A stretch of DNA of 64,000 bases. Source: Nissabacter sp. SGAir0207. Its GTDB lineage: Bacteria; Pseudomonadota; Gammaproteobacteria; Enterobacterales; Enterobacteriaceae. The translations under genes and the position numbers were made by a program. This document shows positions 44,377 to 54,700 of the stretch, one piece after another. Under the pieces are notes generated by a model, which was given only the letters and a program-made list of their open reading frames with translations, searched no databases and was not told the DNA's origin. The stretch lies in contig NZ_CP028035.1 of assembly GCF_005491205.1 (NCBI RefSeq), positions 682,001 through 746,000 on the forward strand, given 5' to 3'. Numbering within the stretch: position 1 is the first letter of the stretch; every line of letters begins with the position of its first letter.

Positions 44377-45067
44377 GGTAGTCACTCACGGTTGATTAAA
44401 AAATATACAGTCGCGCAGCCCCTATTTTGGCAGGTCAGGCAGGTGGCGGCACACTGGAAATAATAGCATGATTTGTCTGGGGATTTTCCCGGCCCATAGC
44501 AGGCATTTACCGATCGGCCCGCTTTTTTTCACCGCCTGATCACTGCTATAAACCGGATCTTGCACCAGGTTATCCACAGATTTTTTGGATAAGAGAGGGC
44601 AAAGCACATAACTGGTTCCATTTACAGCCTTGACTCCCGGCGTTTTTGCCGGTTTTACTCTTTTCATGCCCAATAAATTGGCGTTATCTGTGGATAAAAG
44701 CGACATTGGTCACTATTTAGACATATTAACATCATAAGGTGATATTGATCACATTATCATTGCCAGCCAGCCCGGCGTTATTGGGGTATGCGGCTGTTTT
44801 AAATAGGAATATGCCGATGGGCTCTAAGGGGGTTTTTATCCACTGCCTGCCCCTATTTTACCCGGATTGCCACTTCTGCACAAAGATATCCACAGAAAAA
44901 GTGAATAAAATGGCCCCCCGATCTGGGTATATGTTTATAACTTGGCAGCAAGCTGTGGGTTAACTCAATGTTATTCCGTGCGGCGGGCCGTGAAGCAGTG
45001 GTTTACCGCCTGTTGGGAGTGTGAAACAATCAAGACATATGCATTTACGCTTATTTGAGGTAGTCCG
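44377..45067. other. DARS2-like DnaA-box cluster in the mutH-rppH gap
   Basis: 691 bases, AT-rich against the surroundings, without a convincing gene. DnaA boxes: TTATCCACA forward at 44570-44578, reverse TTATCCAAA at 44584-44592 (five bases away, facing the first), reverse TTATCCACA at 44689-44697, TTATCCACT at 44836-44844, ATATCCACA at 44886-44894 and a weak TAACCCACA reverse at 44954-44962. In E. coli the DnaA-reactivating sequence DARS2 lies in exactly this intergenic region, with opposed boxes in its core. Such a site would convert ADP-DnaA to ATP-DnaA. I could not identify IHF or Fis sites with confidence. Confidence 0.82.
44738..44753. promoter_or_regulatory. CRP-like site inside the DARS2-like region
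   Basis: GGTGA-TATTGA-TCACA matches nine of ten CRP half-site positions with the right spacer. It lies between DnaA boxes, about 315 bases before the rppH start and 360 before the mutH start, so a normal promoter role for either gene is not obvious. Confidence 0.5.
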
Positions 45068-45595
45068 GTGATCGATGATGATGGCTACCGCCCGAATGTT
45101 GGTATCGTAATCTGTAATCGGCAGGGGCAGGTATTATGGGCCCGTCGTTACGGTCAGCACTCCTGGCAGTTTCCCCAGGGGGGAATCAACCCCGGTGAGA
45201 CCGCCGAGCAGGCGATGTACCGTGAACTGTTTGAAGAAGTGGGACTGAACCGCAAGGATGTCCGCATCCTGGCCTCAACCCGCAACTGGTTGCGCTATAA
45301 ATTGCCAAAACGTTTGGTGCGTTGGGACACAAAGCCGGTATGTATCGGCCAAAAGCAAAAATGGTTTCTCTTGCAGCTCATGTGCGACGATGCGGATATC
45401 AATATGCAGCGCAGCAGCACGCCGGAGTTTGACGGCTGGCGCTGGGTCAGCTTCTGGTATCCGGTGCGCCAGGTCGTCTCCTTTAAACGTGACGTCTACC
45501 GGCGCGTGATGAAAGAGTTTTCCACTACCGTGATGCCGATGCAGGAGCTCAGCCCGCCTCGCTCACCCCCCGCTTACCGTCGTAAAAGAGGTTAA
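45068..45595 (+). CDS. rppH: RNA pyrophosphohydrolase RppH
   Basis: 175 residues (E. coli 176), starting at GTG 45068. The Nudix box reads [23 protein letters not shown], and the family start [17 protein letters not shown] and [14 protein letters not shown] are present. RppH removes pyrophosphate from 5'-triphosphorylated mRNA and so starts RNase E decay. ptsP follows 12 bases later, the conserved rppH-ptsP pair. Confidence 0.97.
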   Translation: MIDDDGYRPNVGIVICNRQGQVLWARRYGQHSWQFPQGGINPGETAEQAMYRELFEEVGLNRKDVRILASTRNWLRYKLPKRLVRWDTKPVCIGQKQKWFLLQLMCDDADINMQRSSTPEFDGWRWVSFWYPVRQVVSFKRDVYRRVMKEFSTTVMPMQELSPPRSPPAYRRKRG

Positions 45596-45607
45596 GTCAC
45601 GCAGATT

Positions 45608-47854
45608 ATGCTCACGCGTTTGCGAGAAATTGTTGAGAAGGTCGCCGCAGCCACCAGCCTGAACGAGGCGCTGGATCTGCTGGTGAATGAGACCTGCCAG
45701 GCGATGAGCACGGAGGTCTGCTCCATCTATCTGGCAGACAACGATCGCCGCTGCTTCTACCTGATGGCCACGCGCGGCCTGAAAAAGCCGCGCGGCCGCC
45801 AGGTGGCGCTGGCCTTTGACGAAGGGATCGTCGGGCTGGTCGGCCGGCTGGCCGAACCCATCAACCTCGCTGACGCCCACAGCCACCCCAGTTTCAAATA
45901 TATTCCGCAGGTCAAAGAGGAGCGCTTCCGCTCCTTCCTTGGCGTGCCGATCATCCATCGCCGCCAACTGCTCGGCGTGCTGGTGGTGCAGCAGCGCGAA
46001 CACCGCCAGTTTGACGAGAGCGAAGAGTCCTTTATGGTCACGCTGGCGACGCAGGTGGCAGGCTTCCTGACGCAGGCGCAGCTCAATGTGCTGTTTGGCC
46101 GCTTCCGCCAGACGCGCGTCAAGGCGCTGCCCGCCTCGCCGGGCGTGGCCATCGGCACCGGCTGGCAGGACAGTTCGCAGCCGTCGCTGGATCTGGTCTA
46201 CATGGCCTCGTCACTCGACAGCACCCGCGAGCGCGAACGCCTGACGCGCGCGCTGGAGGAGGCGGGCGCCGAGTTCCGCCGCTTCAGCAAGCGCTTCACC
46301 GCCAGCGCGCAGAAAGAGAGCGCGGCGATCTTTGACCTCTACTCCCACCTGCTCAACGACGCCCGCCTGAAGCGCGAGCTTTACTTTGAGGTGGATGGCG
46401 GCTCGGTGGCGGAGTGGGCGGTGAAAAAGGTGGTGGAACACTTCGCCGCCCAGTTCGCCAGTTTGCAGGACGCCTACATGCGCGAGCGTGCCGGTGACCT
46501 GCGCGCTCTCGGCCAGCGGCTGCTGTTCCACCTTGATGACAGCGTGCAGGGCGACGTCGAGTGGCCAGCGCGTTTCGTGCTGGTGGCCGACGAGCTGACC
46601 GCCACCCTGCTGGCCGAACTGCCTGCCGATCGCCTCGCTGGCGTGGTGGTGCGCGACGGCGCGGCCAACTCGCACGCGGCCATTCTGGTGCGGGCGATGG
46701 GCGTGCCGACGATAATGGGCGCGGACATCCAGCCCTCGCTGCTCAACCAGCGGCTGCTGATTGTCGATGGCTACCGCGGCGAGCTGCTGATCGACCCGGA
46801 ACCGGTGCTGGTGCAGGAGTACCAACGGCTGATCAGCGAGGAGCAGGAGCTGAGCCAGCGCGCCGAGGATGACGTGGAGCAACCGGCGCAATTGCAGAGC
46901 GGCGAGCGCATCCACACCCTGTTGAACGCTGGTCTGAGCGCCGACCACGAAAAATTGTTCGGCAGCCGGGTGGATGGCATCGGCCTCTACCGCACCGAGA
47001 TCCCCTTCATGCTCCAGGGCGGCTTCCCCTCCGAGGAGGAGCAGGTGGCGCAGTACCAAGGGATGTTGCAGATCTTCCCACAGCGGCCAGTGACGCTGCG
47101 CACGCTGGACATCGGCGCGGATAAGCAACTGCCCTACATGCCGATCAGCGAGGAGAACCCCTGCCTTGGCTGGCGCGGCATCCGCGTCACCCTCGACCAG
47201 CCGGAGATCTTTTTAATTCAGGTGCGGGCGATGCTGCGCGCCAACGCCGCCACCGGCAACCTTGGCATCCTGCTGCCAATGGTCACCAGCCTTGAGGAGC
47301 TGGATGAGGCGAAGCGCCTGATTGAGCGCGCCGGGCGCGAGGTGCAGGAGGTGCTCGGCTACGCCCTGCCGCCGGTGCGCCTTGGCGTGATGATTGAGGT
47401 GCCAGCGATGGTGTTCCTGATCCCGCATCTGGCGGGGCGGGTGGATTTTGTCTCGGTGGGCACCAACGACCTGACGCAGTACCTGCTGGCGGTGGATCGC
47501 AACAACACGCGGGTGGCGGCGCTGTATGACAACCTGCACCCCTCAATGCTGCGGGTGCTGAAGATGATTGCCGACCAGAGCCACGCCGCCGGGCTGGATC
47601 TGAGCCTGTGTGGCGAGATGGCCGGCGACCCGATGGGTGCGCTGCTGCTGGTCGGGCTGGGCTACCGCCACCTCAGCATGAACGGGCGCAGCATCGCCCG
47701 CATCAAGTACCTGTTGCGCCGCATCGACCTGTGTGACGCCGAGGCGCTGGCAGCGCGCGCGCTGACGGCGGCGCAGACCAGCGACGTGCGCCACAGCGTC
47801 TCGGCGTTCATGGAGCGGCGCGGGCTGGGCGGCCTGATCCGCGGCGGCAAGTAG
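45608..47854 (+). CDS. ptsP: Nitrogen-PTS enzyme I (EI-Ntr)
   Basis: 748 residues, the E. coli length. An N-terminal GAF domain (about 1-165) is followed by the EI part: phosphorylated His in GAANSHAAILVRAMGVPTIMG, then LDIGADKQLPYMPISEENP and the PEP-binding FVSVGTNDLTQYLLAVDRNN with LSLCGEMAGDP. It phosphorylates NPr from PEP; the GAF domain senses glutamine and 2-oxoglutarate. It forms an operon with rppH. Confidence 0.97.
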   Translation: MLTRLREIVEKVAAATSLNEALDLLVNETCQAMSTEVCSIYLADNDRRCFYLMATRGLKKPRGRQVALAFDEGIVGLVGRLAEPINLADAHSHPSFKYIPQVKEERFRSFLGVPIIHRRQLLGVLVVQQREHRQFDESEESFMVTLATQVAGFLTQAQLNVLFGRFRQTRVKALPASPGVAIGTGWQDSSQPSLDLVYMASSLDSTRERERLTRALEEAGAEFRRFSKRFTASAQKESAAIFDLYSHLLNDARLKRELYFEVDGGSVAEWAVKKVVEHFAAQFASLQDAYMRERAGDLRALGQRLLFHLDDSVQGDVEWPARFVLVADELTATLLAELPADRLAGVVVRDGAANSHAAILVRAMGVPTIMGADIQPSLLNQRLLIVDGYRGELLIDPEPVLVQEYQRLISEEQELSQRAEDDVEQPAQLQSGERIHTLLNAGLSADHEKLFGSRVDGIGLYRTEIPFMLQGGFPSEEEQVAQYQGMLQIFPQRPVTLRTLDIGADKQLPYMPISEENPCLGWRGIRVTLDQPEIFLIQVRAMLRANAATGNLGILLPMVTSLEELDEAKRLIERAGREVQEVLGYALPPVRLGVMIEVPAMVFLIPHLAGRVDFVSVGTNDLTQYLLAVDRNNTRVAALYDNLHPSMLRVLKMIADQSHAAGLDLSLCGEMAGDPMGALLLVGLGYRHLSMNGRSIARIKYLLRRIDLCDAEALAARALTAAQTSDVRHSVSAFMERRGLGGLIRGGK

Positions 47855-47865
47855 CGCCACGCCCC

Positions 47866-47898
47866 CGTCTGCCGGGCCTGCCGGCAGACGCCTTTCTT
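47866..47898 (+). terminator. Terminator of rppH-ptsP
   Basis: CGTCTGCCGG-GCCTG-CCGGCAGACG perfect ten-pair stem followed by CCTTTCTTTA, 11 bases after the ptsP stop. Confidence 0.82.
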
Positions 47899-48003
47899 TA
47901 CAGATAATTTATCCCGCCGCGCCCGGCGTGCTTTTCGCCTATGCTATGATTCGCAACCTGCCGACCCCCCCGGGGTAAAACACTAGACAATTTGTGGTGA
48001 TGG

Positions 48004-48876
48004 ATGAGTAACAGCTATCTGGCGTTTCCGAACTTCGACCCGGTCATTTTTTCCATAGGCCCGGTTTCCCTCCACTGGTACGGCATGATGTACCTGGTGG
48101 GCTTTATTTTTGCCATGTGGCTGGCGGTGCGTCGCGCCAACAAGCCCGGCAGCGGCTGGACCAAGGAGGAGGTGGAGAACCTGCTCTATTTCGGCTTCCT
48201 CGGCGTGTTCGTCGGTGGCCGTGTCGGCTATGTGCTGTTCTACAACCTGCCGCTGTTCCTGGATAACCCGCTCTACCTGTTCCGTGTCTGGGATGGCGGC
48301 ATGTCATTCCACGGCGGCCTGCTGGGCGTGATCTGCGTGATGCTGCTGTTCGCCCGCCGCACCAAACGCACCTTCTTCCAGGTGTCGGACTTTATCGCGC
48401 CGCTGATCCCGTTTGGGCTGGGCGCGGGCCGTCTGGGCAACTTCATCAATGGCGAACTGTGGGGCCGCGTCACCACCAGCACGCCGTGGGCGATGCTGTT
48501 CCCCGGCTCGCGCAGCGAGGATGTGGCGCTGGCCGCCGCCGACCCGTCGCTGCAACCGCTGCTGGCGCAGTACGGCGTACTGCCGCGCCACCCGTCGCAG
48601 CTGTATGAACTGTTGCTGGAGGGGGTGGTGCTGTTTATCATCCTCAACCTGTTTATCCGCAAACCGCGCCCGATGGGCAGCGTCTCTGGCCTGTTTTTGA
48701 TTGGCTATGGCGCGTTCCGCATCGTGGTTGAGCACTTCCGCCAGCCGGATGCGCAACTCGGCCTGTTTGACGGCATAATTAGCATGGGACAGATCCTCTC
48801 AATTCCGATGATCGTCGCGGGTGTGATTATGATGATTTGGGCGTACCGCCGCCCCCAAAAAAGTGTCGTGAGGTAA
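48004..48876 (+). CDS. lgt: Prolipoprotein diacylglyceryl transferase
   Basis: 290 residues (E. coli 291) with seven hydrophobic segments. Signature parts are [33 protein letters not shown] and the Lgt box [16 protein letters not shown]. It adds diacylglycerol from phosphatidylglycerol to the lipobox Cys of prolipoproteins, at the inner membrane. thyA starts one base after its stop codon, as in E. coli. Confidence 0.97.
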   Translation: MSNSYLAFPNFDPVIFSIGPVSLHWYGMMYLVGFIFAMWLAVRRANKPGSGWTKEEVENLLYFGFLGVFVGGRVGYVLFYNLPLFLDNPLYLFRVWDGGMSFHGGLLGVICVMLLFARRTKRTFFQVSDFIAPLIPFGLGAGRLGNFINGELWGRVTTSTPWAMLFPGSRSEDVALAAADPSLQPLLAQYGVLPRHPSQLYELLLEGVVLFIILNLFIRKPRPMGSVSGLFLIGYGAFRIVVEHFRQPDAQLGLFDGIISMGQILSIPMIVAGVIMMIWAYRRPQKSVVR

Positions 48877-48877
48877 A

Positions 48878-49672
48878 ATGAAACAGTATCTGGATTTAAT
48901 GCATAAAGTGCTGCATGAGGGCACCCCGAAAGCCGACCGTACCGGCACTGGCACGCTGTCGATCTTCGGCCATCAGATGCGTTTCAACCTGCAAGAGGGT
49001 TTCCCGCTGGTGACCACCAAGCGTTGCCACCTGCGCTCCATCATCCATGAGCTGCTGTGGTTCCTGAACGGTGACACCAACACCGCCTACCTGCGTGAGA
49101 ACAATGTCACCATCTGGGATGAGTGGGCCGATGAGAACGGCGATCTGGGGCCGGTCTACGGCAAGCAGTGGCGCGCGTGGGGTGCGGCCGATGGCCGTGA
49201 AATTGACCAGCTGGCCAAGGTGGTGGAGCAGCTCAAGCGTGACCCGGATTCGCGCCGCATCATCGTCTCCGCCTGGAACGTCGGCGAGCTGGAGAGCATG
49301 GCGCTGGCACCGTGCCACGCCTTCTTCCAGTTCTATGTGGCGGATGGCAAACTCTCCTGCCAACTCTACCAGCGCTCCTGTGACGTGTTCCTCGGCCTGC
49401 CGTTCAACATCGCCAGCTATGCGCTGCTGGTGCACATGATGGCGCAGCAGTGCGATCTGGAAGTGGGCGATTTCGTCTGGACTGGCGGCGACACCCACCT
49501 CTACAGCAACCATCTGGAGCAGGCACGCCTGCAACTGACGCGTGAGCCGCGCCCGATGCCGAAGCTGGTGATTAAACGCAAACCGGCCTCGCTGTTCGAC
49601 TACCGCTTTGAGGATTTCGAGATCGAGGGCTACGACCCGCACCCGGCCATCAAGGCACCGGTCGCCATCTAA
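48878..49672 (+). CDS. thyA: Thymidylate synthase
   Basis: 264 residues, exactly the E. coli length. The active-site Cys lies in [14 protein letters not shown], the dUMP-binding part in [17 protein letters not shown] and the end is PAIKAPVAI. It converts dUMP to dTMP with methylene-tetrahydrofolate. Directly follows lgt and is closed by a terminator. Confidence 0.98.
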   Translation: MKQYLDLMHKVLHEGTPKADRTGTGTLSIFGHQMRFNLQEGFPLVTTKRCHLRSIIHELLWFLNGDTNTAYLRENNVTIWDEWADENGDLGPVYGKQWRAWGAADGREIDQLAKVVEQLKRDPDSRRIIVSAWNVGELESMALAPCHAFFQFYVADGKLSCQLYQRSCDVFLGLPFNIASYALLVHMMAQQCDLEVGDFVWTGGDTHLYSNHLEQARLQLTREPRPMPKLVIKRKPASLFDYRFEDFEIEGYDPHPAIKAPVAI

Positions 49673-49691
49673 CCCATCGCTCTGCTGTATC

Positions 49692-49719
49692 AAACCGAAG
49701 CCAAGGCTTCGGTTTTTTT
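49692..49719 (+). terminator. Terminator of lgt-thyA
   Basis: AAACCGAAGCC-AA-GGCTTCGGTTT stem with a T7 run, 19 bases after thyA. Confidence 0.94.
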
Positions 49720-49870
49720 ATGCCTGTCGCCCGGCGAACGGCCGCAGTTTTGCGCGCGCGCTTCCAGAAAAATGACGGAAACGGAAAACGCCGCCGCCGC
49801 GCTGGAAAGCACGCCGCAGGGTTGGCATCTGGCGCGCCAGCGGGGTGCAAGGCCGCGTAGAGTGGCTGGC

Positions 49871-50356
49871 ATGAAAAACCAGAACGAGCAGGGCATGAGC
49901 TTACTTGAAATGCTGGTGGTGATGGCACTGGTTGCCATCCTGACCGCTGGCGGCATCCAGTCATGGCAGGGCGTGCGTGAGGCGCAACGGCTGCGCCAAG
50001 GCGCGCTGGCGCTCCAGACCTTTCTGGGGCGGGTGCAGGCACAGGCCAATGCCGCCAATGACACCCGTTTGCTGTGGGTGGAGGAGGGCGCGCGCGGGTG
50101 TGTCACCACGCAGCCCCCACCGCCAGCGGGCTGCGGCACGGCATCCGCGGCCCTCTACCCGGCGGCGCGCTACGGCGTTACCGTGCAGGCGTTCAGCGGC
50201 AATGGCATGGGCTTCTATGGCCTGCGCAATACCGCGCAGCCGGGGCATATCACGCTCCGCAACGGCGCGGGGCATATCCGGGTGGTGCTGTCGGGGCAGG
50301 GGCGGTTGCGGCTATGCAGCGAGGATAACCTCAGCGGGGTGCCGCCATGCCGTTGA
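49871..50356 (+). CDS. ppdA: Prepilin-peptidase-dependent protein PpdA
   Basis: 161 residues. Type IV prepilin leader: MKNQNEQG followed by MSLLEMLVVMALVAILTAGG, with Glu at +5 of the mature protein. The start at 49871 is chosen for this leader; the frame is open upstream to 49772. The C-terminal part GFYGLRNTAQPGHITLRN and RLRLC match E. coli PpdA. Minor pseudopilin, inner membrane after cleavage by a prepilin peptidase. First of four genes between thyA and recC, as in E. coli. Confidence 0.92.
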   Translation: MKNQNEQGMSLLEMLVVMALVAILTAGGIQSWQGVREAQRLRQGALALQTFLGRVQAQANAANDTRLLWVEEGARGCVTTQPPPPAGCGTASAALYPAARYGVTVQAFSGNGMGFYGLRNTAQPGHITLRNGAGHIRVVLSGQGRLRLCSEDNLSGVPPCR

Positions 50357-50910
50357 ATCAGGCACAGGGCTTTACCCTGCCGGAGGTGCTGCTGGCGATG
50401 GCGATAGGCAGCGTGGTGATGCTGGCCGCCGCATCTGGCTACCCGCCGATCTACCTGCAAGGCCAGCGGCTGGGGCAGCGCGTCTGGCTGGAGCAGGCCC
50501 TGTATCAGGCCGCGAACCGGCTGGAGAAAGACCTGCGCCGCGCCGGTTTCTGCGCGGGCGAACAGTGTGGCACTCAGGCCATTCTGTTGGGCGCTGCACC
50601 CGGCGAGGCGGCTGGCTCCTGTGTGCAGGCTGCCTATGACCTCAACCGCAATGGGCGCTGGGAGCACAGTGGGCCAGAGGCGGAAATTTTTGGCTATCGC
50701 CTGTCAGCGGGCGCACTGGAGACGCGGCGCGGGGAGGGCTGTCACGGCGCGGGCTGGGAGCGGTTGCTCGATCCGGCGGAAGTCACCGTGACTCAATTCC
50801 AGCTGGCGCGGCAGGGCGAGTTTTACCGGCTGACGCTGGCGGCGCAGGGGGCGCGTACGCCAGCGGTACACCGCCAGATCGAACGTCTGATGCGGGGGAG
50901 GGCGCGATGA
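50347..50910 (+). CDS. ppdB: Pseudopilin-like protein PpdB
   Basis: 187 residues with prepilin leader MPLNQAQG before FTLPEVLLAMAIGSVVML (Glu at +5). It has the PilW/GspJ-like layout with Cys residues in the C-terminal half (FCAGEQCGTQ). It overlaps ppdA by ten bases and ygdB by four (ATGA), so translation is coupled. It would help start a pseudopilus or type IV pilus, with major pilin encoded elsewhere. Confidence 0.92.
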   Translation: MPLNQAQGFTLPEVLLAMAIGSVVMLAAASGYPPIYLQGQRLGQRVWLEQALYQAANRLEKDLRRAGFCAGEQCGTQAILLGAAPGEAAGSCVQAAYDLNRNGRWEHSGPEAEIFGYRLSAGALETRRGEGCHGAGWERLLDPAEVTVTQFQLARQGEFYRLTLAAQGARTPAVHRQIERLMRGRAR

Positions 50911-51350
50911 GCGCGGTGAAACAGCGCGGCAATGCGCTGCTGCTCACCCTGCTGGGCATGATGGCGCTGGGACTGGCAGGGTTGCAGGCGCTGCACGGCC
51001 AGCTCGACGAAGCGGTGCGCATGACCGGGGATACCCGGCGCACGCTGCTGGCATGGAATCAGGCCGCTTCCGCGCTGGCGTGGGGCACCACCCAGCGCTG
51101 GCCCGAACCGCCACCCGGCCGCTGGCAGTGCCGCACATCTGACGCAGGGCGCAGTTGCCTGAAGGCCAGCACCCAGTTGGGGGGATACCTGCTGCGCGGG
51201 CAGGGGCAGGTGGATGCGCGGACGCCGCTCTACCTCTACCAGTTGGTCACGCGCGACGGGGAGGGGCAGGTGCAACAGCTGGCTGGCGGCTGGCTCGACT
51301 TCTGCCCGGAGAGAGAGCGCCGCGACTGTGATGTACAGGAGGTGCCATGA
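50907..51350 (+). CDS. ygdB: YgdB, DUF2509-family protein of the ppd cluster
   Basis: 147 residues (E. coli about 135). One N-terminal hydrophobic helix (NALLLTLLGMMALGLAGLQALH) with a PilX-like layout and no proper prepilin Glu, then Cys pairs in WQCRTSDAGRSC and DFCPERERRDC. It probably belongs to the minor pseudopilin complex with PpdA, PpdB and PpdC. ATGA overlaps on both sides. Confidence 0.9.
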   Translation: MSAVKQRGNALLLTLLGMMALGLAGLQALHGQLDEAVRMTGDTRRTLLAWNQAASALAWGTTQRWPEPPPGRWQCRTSDAGRSCLKASTQLGGYLLRGQGQVDARTPLYLYQLVTRDGEGQVQQLAGGWLDFCPERERRDCDVQEVP

Positions 51351-51676
51351 GAGGCCAGCAAGGATTTACGCTGGTGGAGATGCTGGTCGCCGCCCTGCTG
51401 TTCGCGGTGTCGTTGCTGGGGCTGCTGCGCTACCAGCAGGCGCTGGCCGCCGGGTTTGAGCGGCAGCGGCAGGCGCAACAGGCGTGGCAACTGGCCGGAG
51501 AGCGGCTGGAGGCTGCCGCCCTGTCGGCCACGGCTGAGGTGCCTTTGGCGCCGCCAGCGGGCTGGACGCTGGCCGTGACGGCCTCCCCGGCGGCCACGCC
51601 TGCCTGCCATTGGGCGAAAGTGGTGGTGGTCACACCGATGCATTATCAGGTATCGCTGAGCCGCCTGTTGTGCTAA
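51347..51676 (+). CDS. ppdC: Pseudopilin-like protein PpdC
   Basis: 109 residues with the short leader MRGQQG before FTLVEMLVAALLFAVSLLGLL (Glu at +5), a GspI/PilV-type minor pseudopilin. The C-terminal region is short and ends in Cys (SRLLC). Overlaps ygdB by ATGA; recC follows after 97 bases. Confidence 0.9.
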   Translation: MRGQQGFTLVEMLVAALLFAVSLLGLLRYQQALAAGFERQRQAQQAWQLAGERLEAAALSATAEVPLAPPAGWTLAVTASPAATPACHWAKVVVVTPMHYQVSLSRLLC

Positions 51677-51773
51677 AAACCCGCCGCGTGCTGTTGATTT
51701 ACACCGACGTCAGGTTACAGTGGGGCTGCGGCGCACGCCGTCTGCTATACCCGTTATTCACTTCAGAGGCACC

Positions 51774-54700
51774 ATGTTCACCGTCTACCACTCCAACCAT
51801 CTGGATTTGCTAAAAAAATTGATTGCCGCACTGATTGAGGGGCAACCGCTTGCCGATCCCTTTGAGCAGGAGGTGATCCTGGTGCAAAGCCCCGGCATGG
51901 CGCAGTGGCTGCAAATGCAGCTGGCGGAGGAGTTTGGCATCGCGGCGAATATCCACTTCCCGCTGCCCGCCACCTTTATCTGGGAGATGTTCACCCGCGT
52001 CCTGCCGGGCATCCCGAAAGAGAGCGCCTTCAGCAAAGATGCGATGACCTGGAAGCTGATGTGGTTGCTGCCGCAGATGTTGCCGCAGCCGGAGTTCACG
52101 GCGCTGCGCCACTACCTGACTGATGACGGCGACAAACGCAAAATCCACCAGCTTGCGGCGCGGGTGGCGGATCTGTTCGACCAATATCTGGTCTACCGAC
52201 CGACCTGGCTCGAAGGATGGCAGCGCGGTGAGCTGCAACCGGATTTGGGCGAGGCGCAGCAGTGGCAATCGGTGCTGTGGAAGCGGCTGTGTGAATACAC
52301 CGAATCGCTGAACCAGCCGACGTGGCACCGCGCCAACCTCTACCAGCGCTTTATCTCCACCCTGCACCAGAGCGCGGAGTGCCCGCCGGGGTTGCCGAAG
52401 CGGGTCTTTATCTGCGGCATCTCGGCACTGCCGCCGGTCTACCTACAGGCGTTGCAGGCGCTCGGCCAGCACATCGACATCCACCTGATGTTCACCAACC
52501 CCTGCCGCTACTACTGGGGCGACATCCAGAACTACGCCTTCCTGGCGAAGTTGCAGAGCCGCAAGCGCCGTGACTATCTGGCGCGCGCGGAGGTCGATCT
52601 GTTCCGTGACCCGGAGCAGGCACCGCAACTGTTCAATCAGGAGGGCGAGCAGGCGCTGACCAACCCGTTGCTGGCCTCCTGGGGCAAGCTGGGGCGCGAT
52701 CATATGTATTTGCTGTCGCAGGTGGATGAGATCCAAGAGGTGCAGGCATTTGTTGAGCTGGAGGATGATAGCCTGCTCCATGCGGTGCAGCGCGACATGC
52801 TGGAGCTGGATGACCGGGCGGTGCTCGGCATGACGCCGGAGACGCTGGCCAGCAGCGCTGGCAAGCGGCTGCTTGACCCGCAGGATCGCTCCATCTGCAT
52901 CCACGCCTGCCACAGCCCGCAGCGCGAGGTGGAGGTGCTGCACGACAAATTGCTGACGATGATGGCCGAAGACCCGTCACTGACGCCGCGCGACATCATC
53001 GTGATGGTGGCGGACATCGACAGCTACGCGCCCTATATTCAGGCGGTGTTCGGCAACGCGCCGCCAGAGCGCTACCTGCCGTTCGCCATCTCTGACCGCA
53101 AGGCCAGTCAGGCCCACCCGGCGTTGCAGGCCTTCCTCTCGCTGCTGGAGATGCCGCAGAGCCGCTTCACCGCCGAGCAGGTGCTGGCGCTGCTGGAGGT
53201 GCCCGCGCTGGCCAGCCGCTTCTCCATCCATGAAGATGGGTTGCGGCTGCTGCGCCTGTGGGTCAGCGAGTCTGGCATCCGCTGGGGGCTGGATGATGAT
53301 GCCATCCGCCAGTTGGCGCTGCCGCCGACCGGCCAGCACACCTGGCGCTTTGGCCTGACGCGCATGTTGCTGGGCTATGCGATGGAGAGCGAGGCAGGCC
53401 ACTGGCAGGGCGTGCTGCCCTATGACGAAACCACCGGGCTGGCGGCGGAGCTGGCTGGCCACCTGGCCGAACTGTTGATGCAGTTGACGCGCTGGCGCAG
53501 CCTGCTGGCTGAGTCCCGCCCACTGGCCGACTGGCTGCCGCTCTGCCGGCAGATGCTCGATACCTTCTTCACCAAGGACGTGGAGACGGAGGGGGTACTG
53601 ACGGTGATTGAGGAGCAGTGGCAGAAGGCGATCAACTTTGGCCTCTCGGCGCAGTACCCGGACGCGGTGCCGCTGACCATCCTGCGGGATGACCTGGCGG
53701 CGCGCCTCGATCAGGAGCGCATCAGCCAGCGCTTTTTGGCGGGGCCGATCAACTTCTGTACCCTGATGCCGATGCGCTCGATCCCGTTTAAAGTGGTCTG
53801 CCTGCTCGGCATGAATGATGGCGTCTACCCGCGCACCCTGCCACCGCTCGGCTTTGACCTGATGGCGCATCAGGTGAAGAAGGGCGACCGCAGCCGCCGC
53901 GACGATGACCGCTACCTGTTTTTGGAGGCGATGCTCTCCGCGCAGCAGCGGCTCTACATCAGCTTTATCGGCCGCTCTATTCAGGACAACAGCGAGCGCT
54001 ACGCCTCGGTGCTGGTGACGGAACTGATGGAGTATATCGGCCAAAGCTTTGTGCTGCCGGATGACCTGGATCGTGAGGCGGATGAGAGCGAGCGGCGCGT
54101 GCGCGAGCATCTGGTGTGCTGGCATGCGCGAATGCCATTCAATGCCGAAAATTTTGTACCGGGCCATGAGCACCAGAGCTATGCCAAAGAGTGGCTGCCC
54201 GCTGCCAGCGCCCTCGGCGAGCCACACCCGGACTTCAACCAGCCGCTGGATCCGCAGCCGCTGGAGGAGATCACGCTGGACAACCTGATGCGCTTCTATC
54301 GCCATCCGGTACGCGCCTTCTTCCAGATGCGGCTGGGGGTCAACTTCATCCTTGAAGAGACCGAGCTGCCGGATGAGGAGCCGTTCGTGTTGGACAGCCT
54401 CAACCGCTACAAATTCAACAGCCAGTTGCTGAATACGCTGATCGAAGAGCAGGATGTCTCGGCGCTCTACGATCGCGTGAAAGCCTCTGGCGCGCTGCCC
54501 TACGGCGCGTTTGGCGAGATCTACTGGCAGACGCAATCTGAGGAGATGGGCGCGCTGGCAGAGCGGGTGCGTGGCCTGCGTGGCGAGTCGCACAGCGAGG
54601 AGGTCGCCCTGCAAATCGGTGGCGCGTGGGTGACTGGCTGGATCCATCAGGTGCAGGCTGACGGCTTGCTGCGCTGGCGTCCGGCGCAGCTGAACGCGGT

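Noticed and set aside
44422..44963. Two short open frames in the mutH-rppH gap (44422-44706 minus, 44739-44963 plus)
   Set aside because: Neither has a ribosome site, coding-like codon use or recognisable sequence, and both cover DnaA boxes. The region is better explained as a regulatory DnaA-box cluster.
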